This document shows positions 44,689-53,006 of a stretch of 64,000 nucleotides of DNA, in pieces (position 1 is the first letter of the stretch; every line of letters starts with the position of its first letter). The notes below the pieces were generated by a model. It saw nothing but the letters and a program-made list of their open reading frames with translations, was not told the DNA's origin and searched no databases. This stretch comes from Sphingopyxis sp. YR583. GTDB taxonomy: Bacteria > Pseudomonadota > Alphaproteobacteria > Sphingomonadales > Sphingomonadaceae. Where the stretch lies: positions 1 to 64,000 of the forward strand of contig NZ_FNWK01000002.1 in NCBI RefSeq assembly GCF_900108295.1, read 5' to 3'. Both the position numbers and the translations under genes were made by a program.

Positions 44689-45525
44689 TCAGCTGCGAAT
44701 GAACGCGAGCAAGTCGGGGTTGATGACGTCGGCGTGGGTGGTCAACATGCCGTGCGGAAAGCCGGGGTAGATTTTCAGCGTGCCATTCTGCAGCATTTTG
44801 ACCTGCAGCAGGGCGGCATTGGCGTAGGGAACGACCTGATCGTCGTCGCCCTGCAATACCAGCGTCGGAACCGAGATGGCTTTCAAATCCTCGGTCTGGT
44901 CGGTTTCCGAAAAGGCTTTGATGCCTTCATAATGCGCCAGCGCGCTGCCCATCATGCTCTGGCGCCACCAGTTGCGGATTATGGCCTCTGACACCTTCGC
45001 GGCGGGGCGATTGAAGCCATAGAAAGGGCCCGATGCCACATCGAGGAAAAAGCCTGCGCGATCGGCGGCGAGTGCCTTGCGGAAATCGTCGAACATGGCG
45101 AGGGGCGTGCCGTCAGGATTGGCTTCGGTCTGGACCATCAGCGGCGGTATTGCGCTGACCAGCACCGCCTTCGCGACGCGGCCCTGCGGCTGGCCATATT
45201 TGGCGACATAGCGTGCGACCTGCCCGCCGCCGGTCGAATGGCCGATATGCACCGCGTTTCTGAGGTCGAGATGTTCGACAACCGCTGAGGCGTCGGCAGC
45301 ATAATGGTCCATGTCATGGCCGGTGTCGGTCTGCGACGAACGGCCATGTCCCCGGCGGTCGTGCGCAACGACGCGGTAGCCGTTGGCGAGGAAGAAGAGC
45401 ATTTGCGTGTCCCAATCGTCCGACGATAACGGCCAGCCGTGATGGAACATGATCGGTTGGGCATCCTTGGGACCCCAGTCTTTGTAGAAGATTTCGGTGC
45501 CGTCAGAGGTGGTGACAAAAGCCAT
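44689..45525 (-). CDS. alpha/beta hydrolase (chloroperoxidase-like)
   Basis: ATG 45525 has GGAGAATGATC upstream; it gives 278 residues. The fold is recognisable: IMFHHGWPLSSDDWD (HGW oxyanion), AHDRRGHGRS, the nucleophile elbow IGHSTGGGQVARY, LVLQGDDDQVVP with catalytic Asp, and FPHGMLTTH with catalytic His. This is the non-haem chloroperoxidase/arylesterase group of cofactor-free hydrolases. It is divergent from the histidine kinase gene across a long inverted repeat, so it is likely a target of that two-component system. Confidence 0.87.
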   Translation of the reverse strand: MAFVTTSDGTEIFYKDWGPKDAQPIMFHHGWPLSSDDWDTQMLFFLANGYRVVAHDRRGHGRSSQTDTGHDMDHYAADASAVVEHLDLRNAVHIGHSTGGGQVARYVAKYGQPQGRVAKAVLVSAIPPLMVQTEANPDGTPLAMFDDFRKALAADRAGFFLDVASGPFYGFNRPAAKVSEAIIRNWWRQSMMGSALAHYEGIKAFSETDQTEDLKAISVPTLVLQGDDDQVVPYANAALLQVKMLQNGTLKIYPGFPHGMLTTHADVINPDLLAFIRS

Positions 45526-45598
45526 GATCATTCTCCGTTACCGCGAAGCGGGCCAAATGCCGTCGATGGCCGGAACATCGTCGCTGCGATCCGGTGAC

Positions 45599-45654
45599 GC
45601 CATTATACGCAGGTTTTGGGTCGCACCGATGACGCTAAACTTGCGTATAATGGC
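45599..45654. promoter_or_regulatory. 18-bp inverted repeat between the hydrolase and kinase genes
   Basis: The arm GCCATTATACGCAGGTTT (45599-45616) and its partner AAACTTGCGTATAATGGC (45637-45654) are inverted copies with one mismatch, separated by 20 bp. Each arm carries TGCGTATAAT reading outward, so both directions have a perfect TATAAT-like hexamer. It is best read as a symmetric operator and/or mirrored divergent promoters. Confidence 0.65.
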
Positions 45655-45773
45655 CTGGAACTGGCCGATCAGCGACCATCTGTTCGATGTCATCACTGTT
45701 GCGCTCTGGCCTTCGCTCGTCCAGCCTGTTTTCACCCAGGCATTTCCGTCCCGGGTGGCTGCGGGAATTGATG

Positions 45774-47291
45774 ATGCGCGACGATGCCGAGGGGGTGCAA
45801 TTGTCAAGACGCCTGCACGGCGCGGCGGCTTTACTCTTCGCACTTGCGATCTTTTCGCTGGATGTCCTGACGCCGCTGCAAGGCGCGGTCGCGGTTCTTT
45901 ACACCATCGTCGTCCTTATCATGGCGCGCGCGCATCACCGCGCGTCGATGCTGTTTGCCGGCGCCGTCTCGGCGCTTCTTGCTTTCGGTGGCTATTACAT
46001 CAGCCATTGGGGCGACCCGCCGGGTTCGGCGACCATGCGGCTCGGGGTCAGTCTCGTCGCGATCGGCATCACGACGCTGCTGTGCGTCCGCCATCAGGCC
46101 GCGATCGAAGAGCGGCGCCGGTCCGATGCGCGCTATCGCACCATTTTCAATGCGGCCGGCTTGCCGATCTGGGAAGGCGACTGGTCGGAGGCCCATGCCG
46201 CCGTGCGCAGAGGCGAGCCGCTTGATCCGTCCACAATCGACCGGATTGCGCGCGCGGCGACCATTCTCGACGCCAACGATGCGGCGGCTCGGCTCTTTGG
46301 CCTGCCCGATCGAAAGGCGCTGATTGGCAGGACGATCATCGATAATCATACGCCCGCGGCGCAGGCGACATTGGGAGCGATCGTCGCTGCGCTGGCACGG
46401 GGCGAGACGCTGATCGAGCAAGAAACGCAATTTGTTTCGGCATCGGGCGACATCGTCGATGTGGTTTTGCACATCACCCTGCCGCCCGGCGACTACGGCT
46501 GGAAACGCGTGCTGGTCATGGCGCTCGATGTGACCGAACGGAACCGCGCGCAGGCCCGCCTTGCGCAATCGCAGGCAGAGTTGACGCATGTGTCGCGGGT
46601 GACAACCCTGGGGCAGCTTGCCGCGTCGATCGCACATGAAGTCAATCAGCCGTTGTCCGCGGTGGTGACTTACGCGAAATCCGGCAAGCGCTGGCTTGCG
46701 CGCGAAGCTCCCGAGGCGCCGGAAGTTTCGGAATGCCTCGACCAGATCGCGGCAAATGGTACGCGCGCGGCCGACGTGATAGCGCGCATCCGCGATATCG
46801 CGCGCAAGGCCGATCCCGAACGCGGCGTCATCGAATTGGCGCCGCTGATCGACGAAACGGTGGCATTGCTGCGGCGCGACCTGCAGACGCACGGCGTTGC
46901 AATTCGGGTGACGGTTCCGGAAGGGGTGGCGCCTATTGCTGGCGACCGGGTGCAAATCCAGCAGGTGCTCATGAATCTGATGCTCAATGCCGAGCAGGCA
47001 ATGGCGGACACACCGCTCGATCAGCGCGGACTATGTGTCGATGTGATACCGGACGAGGATGCGATAATTGTAGCCGTGAGTGATTGCGGCACGGGGATAA
47101 AGGTCGATCCCGAAAGTCTGTTCGCGCCCTTCTTCACCACCAAATCGACAGGACTTGGGATGGGGCTTTCGATCTGCCGTTCGATCATCGAGCAGCATGG
47201 CGGCTCGCTGTCGGCCGCCGATAATGAGCAACGGGGCGCGACTTTCCGGTTTCGTCTCCCGATCGCAGATGCGCAGGAGCGACGGACATGA
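45774..47291 (+). CDS. PAS-containing membrane sensor histidine kinase
   Basis: From ATG 45774 the product has 505 residues; longer in-frame starts to 45687 are possible. Four membrane segments occupy about 15-105. A PAS domain follows at about 120-257 (ARYRTIFNAAGLPIWEGDW, DANDAAARLFG), then the H-box SIAHEVNQPLSAVVTY with phospho-His 288. The ATPase domain has NLMLNAEQAM (N-box), DCGTGI (G1), FFTTKSTGLGMGLS (F/G2) and ends RFRLP. The H-box type (HEVNQPL) is that of FixL/TodS-like kinases. It overlaps the regulator gene by 4 bp. Confidence 0.9.
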   Translation: MRDDAEGVQLSRRLHGAAALLFALAIFSLDVLTPLQGAVAVLYTIVVLIMARAHHRASMLFAGAVSALLAFGGYYISHWGDPPGSATMRLGVSLVAIGITTLLCVRHQAAIEERRRSDARYRTIFNAAGLPIWEGDWSEAHAAVRRGEPLDPSTIDRIARAATILDANDAAARLFGLPDRKALIGRTIIDNHTPAAQATLGAIVAALARGETLIEQETQFVSASGDIVDVVLHITLPPGDYGWKRVLVMALDVTERNRAQARLAQSQAELTHVSRVTTLGQLAASIAHEVNQPLSAVVTYAKSGKRWLAREAPEAPEVSECLDQIAANGTRAADVIARIRDIARKADPERGVIELAPLIDETVALLRRDLQTHGVAIRVTVPEGVAPIAGDRVQIQQVLMNLMLNAEQAMADTPLDQRGLCVDVIPDEDAIIVAVSDCGTGIKVDPESLFAPFFTTKSTGLGMGLSICRSIIEQHGGSLSAADNEQRGATFRFRLPIADAQERRT

Positions 47292-47926
47292 CGGATGAAG
47301 CGCTGGTCCATGTGATCGACGATGATCCCGGGATGCGCGGTGCGTTGGGCAGCCTGCTGCGCTCGGCGGGTTTCGAGGTCGCATTGCATGCGTCCACGGA
47401 CGGATTTCGCGATGCTGTGACGGTCGATATTCCGTCATGCCTTGTGCTCGACATCCGGCTGCGCGGTGAAAACGGCCTCGATTTTCAGGACTGGCTGGCG
47501 GCCGAGCGGTATGAGATTCCGGTCATTCTCATCACGGGGCACGGCGATATTCCGATGACCGTGCGCGGCATGAAGGCGGGTGCGATCGATTTCCTGCCCA
47601 AGCCATTCAGCGATGAGCAAATGCTGGACGCCGTTGCGAACGGTATCGCGAAAAGCAGGGAACGGCTTGAAGCCGGGGTCGAGATCGCCCGGTTGAAGCA
47701 GGGGTATGCAAAGCTGACCCCGCGCGAGGCCGAGGTGATGAGCCTGGTCGTCACCGGCTTGATGAACAAGCAGGTCGCTGCGCGGCTGGATCTGTCGGAA
47801 ATCACCGTAAAGATCCACCGCGGCAACGTGATGAAGAAGATGGAGGCCCAGTCGCTCGCCGATCTTGTGCGCATGGCCGAGCAACTCGGCGTTCGCGACG
47901 AGAGCATCCACAGGTTTAACATCTGA
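47288..47926 (+). CDS. FixJ-family response regulator
   Basis: A 212-residue protein. The receiver domain has the acidic pocket D11-D13 (HVIDDDPGM), phospho-acceptor D55 (LVLDIRL), ITGHGD, and FLPKPF with the conserved Lys. The C-terminal LuxR-type HTH is LTPREAEVMSLVVTGLMNKQ / LDLSEITVKIHRGNVMKKM (about 142-200). It is coupled to the upstream kinase gene. The inverted repeat at 45599-45654 is a candidate binding site. Confidence 0.92.
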   Translation: MTDEALVHVIDDDPGMRGALGSLLRSAGFEVALHASTDGFRDAVTVDIPSCLVLDIRLRGENGLDFQDWLAAERYEIPVILITGHGDIPMTVRGMKAGAIDFLPKPFSDEQMLDAVANGIAKSRERLEAGVEIARLKQGYAKLTPREAEVMSLVVTGLMNKQVAARLDLSEITVKIHRGNVMKKMEAQSLADLVRMAEQLGVRDESIHRFNI

Positions 47927-48003
47927 GTATGATGGCGGAACCGGTGATTAGGCTGCAAACAGGCAGGGCAATGTGGCGCGCCGCGCCGTAACTTTTTGCT
48001 GGA

Positions 48004-48381
48004 GTGACCGGGTTCGTGTCTGTTTCCCCCGCCATCGCGATCGTCGATGATGACCCCGACGTTCGGGGCAGCCTCGACAGCCTGCTTCGTTCGGCGATGA
48101 TGAGCCCCCATTGTTTTGCCAGTGCGGAGGAAATGCTCGTCGCAGGAATAGAAGCCGAACTCGCGTGCGTTGTTACCGACCAGCATATGCCCGGCATGAC
48201 CGGACTCGCGCTTCAGGCCGAAATTCGCCGGCGCGGCTGGCATCTCCCGGTCATCATCGTGACCGCCTATCCGACGGAGGTCGTCCGCGAACAGGCGGAG
48301 AAAGCCGGGGCGGCCGCTTTCTTGACCAAACCGGTCGATCCGGACGGCCTGATCGAGGCCATCGAACGGGCCATCGGCTAG
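48004..48381 (+). CDS. stand-alone receiver-domain protein
   Basis: A 125-residue product starting at GTG 48004, or at GTG 48016 with GGAG 12 bases ahead. It is a single receiver domain with IAIVDDDPDVRGS, phospho-acceptor D59 (VVTDQHMPGMTG), VTAY, and FLTKPVD. No output domain is present. It is related to the receiver of the FixJ-like protein 78 bp upstream and probably serves as a phosphate sink or modulator for the same kinase. It overlaps the convergent aminotransferase gene by 4 bp. Confidence 0.8.
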   Translation: MTGFVSVSPAIAIVDDDPDVRGSLDSLLRSAMMSPHCFASAEEMLVAGIEAELACVVTDQHMPGMTGLALQAEIRRRGWHLPVIIVTAYPTEVVREQAEKAGAAAFLTKPVDPDGLIEAIERAIG

Positions 48382-49529
48382 ATCGCGATCGCTTCCGGTT
48401 TCGCCCTGGCGGCCAGCCATGGTTCGATGCGCCGGATCGCCTCTTCGATCAGATCGGTCGAGACGGCGAAGCTGAGACGGATGAATTCGTTACCCTTCAC
48501 GGGGTCGAAGTCCACGCCGGGGGCGATGGCAACGCCCGTATCGAGCAGCAGGGCTTCGCAGAAGGCGAGGCTGTCATTCGTCAGATGGCCGACGTCGGCG
48601 TAGATATAGAAAGCCCCGTCGGGTGGCGCGATCCGCCGCAAACCCATTCGCGGAAGGGCTTCGAGCAGGAGGTCGCGATTGCGCGCATAAGTGTGGATAT
48701 GACCCTCAAGCTCCTCGCGGCAATCGAAAGCGATCAGGCCGGCGTGCTGGGCGAGTGACGGCGGCGTCAGAAACAGATTCCCCATTCTGGCCCGCGCAGC
48801 GTCGATCAACGTCGCGGGAACCACGAGCCAGCCGAGGCGCCATCCAGCCATGCTGAAATATTTCGAGAAGCTGTTCACGATCAGCGCGTCGGGCGCGTGC
48901 TGCAGCATCGATTCGGCCGGAAGCGTGTAGCTCAGTCCATGATATATCTCGTCCGAAACAAGCGCGATGCAGCGGCGTTTGCAGACGTCCGCGATGGCCC
49001 GGAGTTCTTCCGGCGGTATAATCGTACCGGTGGGGTTGGCGGGGCTCGCGATAATCAGGCCATCCGGCGCGGGCTCCAGCTGTTCGATGGCGTCGGCCGT
49101 GATCTGGAACCGTTCGGCTTCGCCGCAGGCCAATTCCACCGGGACGAGATGCAACGCCTTGAGCGTATTCCGGTAAGCGACATAGCCGGGACGCGCGAGT
49201 GCGACCTTGTCGCCGGGCGAAAACAGGCAAGAGAGGGCGAGCACGAAAGCCGGCGAGGCGCCGCAGGTGAGGATAACCTGTTCGGGGTCCACCGCGACAC
49301 CATAGGCATCGTCATAATGCGCCGCGATCCGGGCTTTCAGTCCCGGACTTTCCCAATAACCCATGCCATCGGTGTCGAGGATGTCGTGCGCGGCCGCAAT
49401 CGCTGGCGCGGGGGCGCCGGTCGAGGGCTGACCAAATTCCATATGAATTACCGACCGGCCCTCCGAACGAAGCCGGTGCGCCAGCCGACTGATCGTTATG
49501 GCATGAAAGGGGTCGATCTCGATCGGCAT
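48378..49529 (-). CDS. pyridoxal-phosphate aminotransferase, class I/II
   Basis: The start ATG 49529 has GGGGAG nine bases upstream and gives 383 residues. Fold type I features are GASPAFVLAL for cofactor phosphate, SPANPTGTIIPPEEL, LVSDEIYHGLSYT, and the Schiff-base Lys in VNSFSKYFSMAGWRLGW. The last part holds FIRLSFAVS with the carboxylate-binding Arg. It is probably an aspartate/alanine-type or aromatic aminotransferase; substrate is not deducible. The frame runs open upstream into tRNA-Ser, which is not part of the gene. Confidence 0.88.
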   Translation of the reverse strand: MPIEIDPFHAITISRLAHRLRSEGRSVIHMEFGQPSTGAPAPAIAAAHDILDTDGMGYWESPGLKARIAAHYDDAYGVAVDPEQVILTCGASPAFVLALSCLFSPGDKVALARPGYVAYRNTLKALHLVPVELACGEAERFQITADAIEQLEPAPDGLIIASPANPTGTIIPPEELRAIADVCKRRCIALVSDEIYHGLSYTLPAESMLQHAPDALIVNSFSKYFSMAGWRLGWLVVPATLIDAARARMGNLFLTPPSLAQHAGLIAFDCREELEGHIHTYARNRDLLLEALPRMGLRRIAPPDGAFYIYADVGHLTNDSLAFCEALLLDTGVAIAPGVDFDPVKGNEFIRLSFAVSTDLIEEAIRRIEPWLAARAKPEAIAI

Positions 49530-49594
49530 GAAAACTGGCTCCCCCTGAATATCGGTGCATGCCTTACGGCTGCTGATCCCTGCGGAAGGGGGTC

Positions 49595-49685
49595 TGGCGG
49601 AGCGGGAGGGATTCGAACCCTCGATACGCTTTTGACGTATACTCACTTTCCAGGCGAGCGCCTTCGACCACTCGGCCACCGCTCC
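49595..49685 (-). tRNA. tRNA-Ser (GGA anticodon)
   Basis: The minus strand folds as a 91-nt class II tRNA. Acceptor GGAGCGG pairs with CCGCTCC, the D-arm is GCCGAGTGGTCGAAGGC, and the anticodon loop is CTGGAAA with anticodon GGA. A long variable arm (TATACGT..ACGTATA-like) and the T-arm GGTTCGAATCC follow. CCA is encoded at 49595-49597. Confidence 0.95.
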
Positions 49686-49759
49686 GCATGCACTGGAAGG
49701 GGCGCCCTAATCGCTTGGCGGGGCTTTCGCAAGCCGATTGGGCGTGGCAGACATCGGCC

Positions 49760-50782
49760 ATGAAACATCTCGTCCTGACGGCCGTCGCGGCCGCTTCGCT
49801 CATCCATCCCGCGTCGGCCGAAGAGCCAGCGTCGATTCCCTCGCCGGGTGAGATCGTCGCTGCGGCGCCGGCAAGCGACTGGGTCGCGATTGCCCCATCC
49901 GATTTGCTGGTGATGGACCTTGTTGCGGACGCTGGCGGCGAGGCGCGCCGCGTCGTCATCCAGTTGATGCCCGCACCGTTCAGCCAGGGGTGGATCGGCA
50001 ACATCCGCAAGCTCGCAGCCGCGCATTGGTGGGATGGGACGAGCATCAACCGCGTGCAGGACAATTATGTCGCGCAATGGGGCGATGCGACCGAGAAGAA
50101 GGCGCTGCCGGCGGGTTTGGCGGTGGTGCCGGAGAGCGGATATGCGATCTCCGACCCGGCGAGCGGGCGAGTGACCGTCGGTGGCAAACCAGCCATCCGG
50201 CTATCGAAAGACGAAGCGAACCGGCGGTCGAAACGGTTTGAACAAACCGGGAAGGGCGATATTTTCGGCGGACGGTCGATGGCCGATGCCTATGCGCCGG
50301 AAGTGATGTTCGAATCCGGATGGCCGATCGCCTATTCCGGCAGTCAGGTTCCAGACAGCCGCTGGCCCGTCCATTGCTATGGCGCGGTCGGCGTCGGCCG
50401 CAATATGTCGCCCGATACCGGGTCGGGGGCAGAACTATACGCCGTAATCGGCCATGCGCCGCGCCATCTCGACCGCAATATTGCGCTGGTCGGCCGCGTG
50501 ATCAGCGGAATCGAGCATCTTTCCAGTCTGCCGCGGGGGACCGGCGCGCTCGGATTCTACGAGGATGCGGCAGAGCGCGTCGCGATCACTGCGATCCGCG
50601 TCGCGACCGAATTGCCTGCCGCAGACCAGCCGCGCTTCGAATATCTGTCGACCGACAGCGATAGCTTCGACCGCTATGCCGATGCGCGGCAGAACCGGCG
50701 CGACCCCTTTTTCATCAAGCCCGCTGGCGGCGCCGACATCTGCAATATTCCGGTGCCCGTGCGCCCGATTCAAGCGAAATAG
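49760..50782 (+). CDS. cyclophilin-type peptidyl-prolyl cis-trans isomerase, periplasmic
   Basis: From ATG 49760 the product has 340 residues with a signal peptide (about 1-20, ending ASA). The cyclophilin-like domain shows RRVVIQLMPAPFSQGWIGNI and DGTSINRVQDNYVAQWGD, a divergent form of the usual FHRV-GFMVQGGD. An insertion of about 90 residues separates it from VHCYGAVGVGR and the late strands. It probably aids periplasmic protein folding. The catalytic Arg position is conserved (NRVQD), but other active-site residues are altered, so activity is uncertain. Confidence 0.82.
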   Translation: MKHLVLTAVAAASLIHPASAEEPASIPSPGEIVAAAPASDWVAIAPSDLLVMDLVADAGGEARRVVIQLMPAPFSQGWIGNIRKLAAAHWWDGTSINRVQDNYVAQWGDATEKKALPAGLAVVPESGYAISDPASGRVTVGGKPAIRLSKDEANRRSKRFEQTGKGDIFGGRSMADAYAPEVMFESGWPIAYSGSQVPDSRWPVHCYGAVGVGRNMSPDTGSGAELYAVIGHAPRHLDRNIALVGRVISGIEHLSSLPRGTGALGFYEDAAERVAITAIRVATELPAADQPRFEYLSTDSDSFDRYADARQNRRDPFFIKPAGGADICNIPVPVRPIQAK

Positions 50783-50786
50783 GCCC

Positions 50787-51101
50787 TTGGAGGATTTCAC
50801 CGTCACGACGCCGCTCTGGCGCTGGCAGTCGGCGACCGCGCCCGCCGCGTGGTTCTTCGTCACGATCGCGGGTGAGGTTGCCGACGGCATCCGGCTGGCC
50901 GCAATTGGCGGTCAGTGGCTCGACGGACGAAAGGGATTCGGCTCGGCGAAGGTTCGCGCGACAATCGGCGATACGAGCTGGAGCACGTCGGTCTTTCCGC
51001 ACAAGGAAAGCGGTGGATGGCTGCTTCCGGTCAAGGCCGCGGTGCGCAAGGCCGAAGGAATCATCGAAGGCGACGAGGTGACGGTGACCGTCAGTCTTTA
51101 G
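50787..51101 (+). CDS. DUF1905-domain protein
   Basis: A 104-residue protein starting at TTG 50787, 4 bp after the cyclophilin stop. Recognisable DUF1905 features are PLWRWQSATAPAAWFFVTIAG, WLDGRKGFGSAKVRATIGD, and GWLLPVKAAVRKAEGIIEGD. It is cytosolic and small-barrel-like. Biochemical function is unknown. Its 3' end overlaps the convergent small gene by 11 bp. Confidence 0.8.
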   Translation: MEDFTVTTPLWRWQSATAPAAWFFVTIAGEVADGIRLAAIGGQWLDGRKGFGSAKVRATIGDTSWSTSVFPHKESGGWLLPVKAAVRKAEGIIEGDEVTVTVSL

Positions 51102-51231
51102 GCGCGGTGTCAGGCTTCGCTTCGCGAGCCTGCGCCTTGCGTTTGCGCAGATTGGCGCGCAGCGCCTCAGCGAGGCGGCGTTCGCGTTCGATATCGGCGG
51201 GGGAGGGCGTTTTGCTCACGAAATCGGCCAT
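51091..51231 (-). CDS. short basic protein of sphingomonads, hypothetical
   Basis: A 46-residue frame starting MADFVSKTPSPADIERERRL and continuing as an Arg/Lys/Ala-rich amphipathic helix to TAPKD. It is too short for usual gene-finding cut-offs. The composition is strongly protein-like (charged helix), and similar small proteins are common in this group, to my recollection. The ribosome site is weak, so the call is tentative. Confidence 0.5.
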   Translation of the reverse strand: MADFVSKTPSPADIERERRLAEALRANLRKRKAQAREAKPDTAPKD

Positions 51232-51336
51232 GCCCGCGAAATCGCCACATCGTCAAGCCTCGCACCTTGACAGGCGGAAGGCGTCCCGCCATAGGCCGCG
51301 CCTGCCCCGGCGACATGCGTCGGAGGCGTATCGGTT

Positions 51337-51411
51337 GCTGCTGTAGCTCAGTGGTAGAGCGCGTCATTGGTAATGACGAGGTCGACAGTTCAATCCTGTC
51401 CAGCAGCACCA
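51337..51411 (+). tRNA. tRNA-Thr (GGT anticodon)
   Basis: A 75-nt class I tRNA. Acceptor GCTGCTG pairs with CAGCAGC, the D-arm is GCTCAGTGGTAGAGC, and the anticodon loop TTGGTAA has anticodon GGT on a GTCAT/ATGAC stem. The variable loop is AGGTC, and the T-arm is ACAGTTCAATCCTGT. CCA is encoded at 51409-51411. Confidence 0.95.
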
Positions 51412-51436
51412 TTTCCTTATCACGATCAAAAGCCCG

Positions 51437-52954
51437 TCAAGCGGCGGTCAAACGGCGCCGATCGAGCCCTTGCAATTGCGTCCCCGGATCGATGGACCAT
51501 TTGATCGGAACCGCCTTGTCGTCGACCTGCCATTTGCCGAACTGAATCAGCGGCAGGGCGTCGCCCCGAACTTTCGACAATACCATGAACCGGGCCTTTG
51601 GATGCGATCGCACCAGTTCGAGCCGGCGAAATTCGAGTGCGACATCCTTGCGTTTCAGGTCGGTCGTTCGCCACAAGACGATCCGCGACGCTTGCGGTGC
51701 ATCGACCGAAACATCGATGATCGCGCGGCCGCCATAACGGGCATGGCGTCCATAGTCGTCGCCGCTGGAGCCCATATTGATGGCACCGGCATTTGACGGA
51801 AGGTCGGCGCCAGTGGTCCGAACCCGGCCCGTCACCAGAAAGCTGTGGCCGTGCATTTCCGAAAAGATCAACGCGCTTTGCCCGCTTTTGCCAATGAATT
51901 CGCCATGGGCTTCATTATGGTTGCCCGCGAGAACGACACCGTTGGTGAACAGGCCCCGATAGCTGCTGAATTCGGTGTTTCCGTGGAAATTTGCTCCGGC
52001 AAGGCCCCCTTTGGCGTCCGACGAGGCCGTCCCTTCGAAGTGAATGTCACGGTTCATGCCGATCAGTCCGTCGGTGCCTTTGCCGCCGCCACCGGTCGCA
52101 ATTCCATTGAAATATCCGTGGGCCATGCCGCTCAGCCGGATCGACTGGCAGGCGTCAATGGAGATGCCGTAACCGTCGAACCGGTTCGATCGTTGGCGCG
52201 CTTGCAGATTTTTGCCCGCCATCTCGAAGCAATCCAGAATGTCGATTGCCGCGACGCTGCCACCTTCTGCTTGCACATTGCTGATATCGGACCGATCGAG
52301 GCCGATAAATCGAGCGGCGAACTGGATATTGTCGGGTGCCAGGACGCGGAGTGTCTTGCACTTCTGGGAAAAACTTGACCCCGGTCGATGCCAGCAGGTG
52401 ACGCCGGACGCCGGGTAGCTGTCCCGGCAAGCGCCCTCGATCTCCACCGTTCGGGCGTCGATCACGCGGGCGACGCGGAATATCTCCCCTTTGCGATAAT
52501 AAGGTCGATAACCATTGCCCGCGAAATCCACTGTACCCGAAAGCTGAAAGGCCTCGCCCATGGTCATCTTGTGGGCCGCCTTGAACGCGACGCGTCGATC
52601 GCCGATTTTCAGGCTCTCCAAAAGCCCGGGAAGGGGACGTTTGACGGCGCCGTGGACCAGCAGGCACGCGCCCGGGAAATTGGCGGGGTCCGCGCCCCTG
52701 AAATCGAAGGTGACGTTGTCGCCGACGACGATGCCGGGGGGGATCGCGATCGGCCGCGAGATTTTGTAGACGCCCGCAATCGGTATCGAGCGGCCTGTCA
52801 CCGCCATCTCCGCAAAAATGTCGAGCAATTTGTCGGTGGCGTCGGTGCGGCCATCTCCGAAGGATGCCGATTGCGCCTCTCCGCAATTGCCGAGAGCGGA
52901 TGCAGCGGCAAATCCCGTGGCGAGTGTCAGGGCTTCGCGGCGTCCGATTATCAT
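51437..52954 (-). CDS. right-handed beta-helix (pectate-lyase-like) secreted protein
   Basis: A 505-residue protein with a Tat-like leader (GRREALTLATGFAAASALGNCG) that also contains a lipobox-like LGNC. After an opening that resembles pectate lyase-type proteins (GDGRTDATDKLLDIFAEMA) come many short beta-rungs with Asn/Gly turns. It has no clear catalytic motif that I recognise. It may bind or cleave a polysaccharide. It ends 25 bp from the tRNA-Thr gene, convergent. Confidence 0.55.
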   Translation of the reverse strand: MIIGRREALTLATGFAAASALGNCGEAQSASFGDGRTDATDKLLDIFAEMAVTGRSIPIAGVYKISRPIAIPPGIVVGDNVTFDFRGADPANFPGACLLVHGAVKRPLPGLLESLKIGDRRVAFKAAHKMTMGEAFQLSGTVDFAGNGYRPYYRKGEIFRVARVIDARTVEIEGACRDSYPASGVTCWHRPGSSFSQKCKTLRVLAPDNIQFAARFIGLDRSDISNVQAEGGSVAAIDILDCFEMAGKNLQARQRSNRFDGYGISIDACQSIRLSGMAHGYFNGIATGGGGKGTDGLIGMNRDIHFEGTASSDAKGGLAGANFHGNTEFSSYRGLFTNGVVLAGNHNEAHGEFIGKSGQSALIFSEMHGHSFLVTGRVRTTGADLPSNAGAINMGSSGDDYGRHARYGGRAIIDVSVDAPQASRIVLWRTTDLKRKDVALEFRRLELVRSHPKARFMVLSKVRGDALPLIQFGKWQVDDKAVPIKWSIDPGTQLQGLDRRRLTAA

Positions 52955-53006
52955 GGCTGCTGAATCTCCGATAAGCGATGAATAACCGCTGAATTCCGCC
53001 GATGCG

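Noticed and set aside
49530..49679. N-terminal extension of the aminotransferase frame
   Set aside because: These codons run through tRNA-Ser and have no ribosome site; ATG 49529 has GGGGAG upstream and matches family length.
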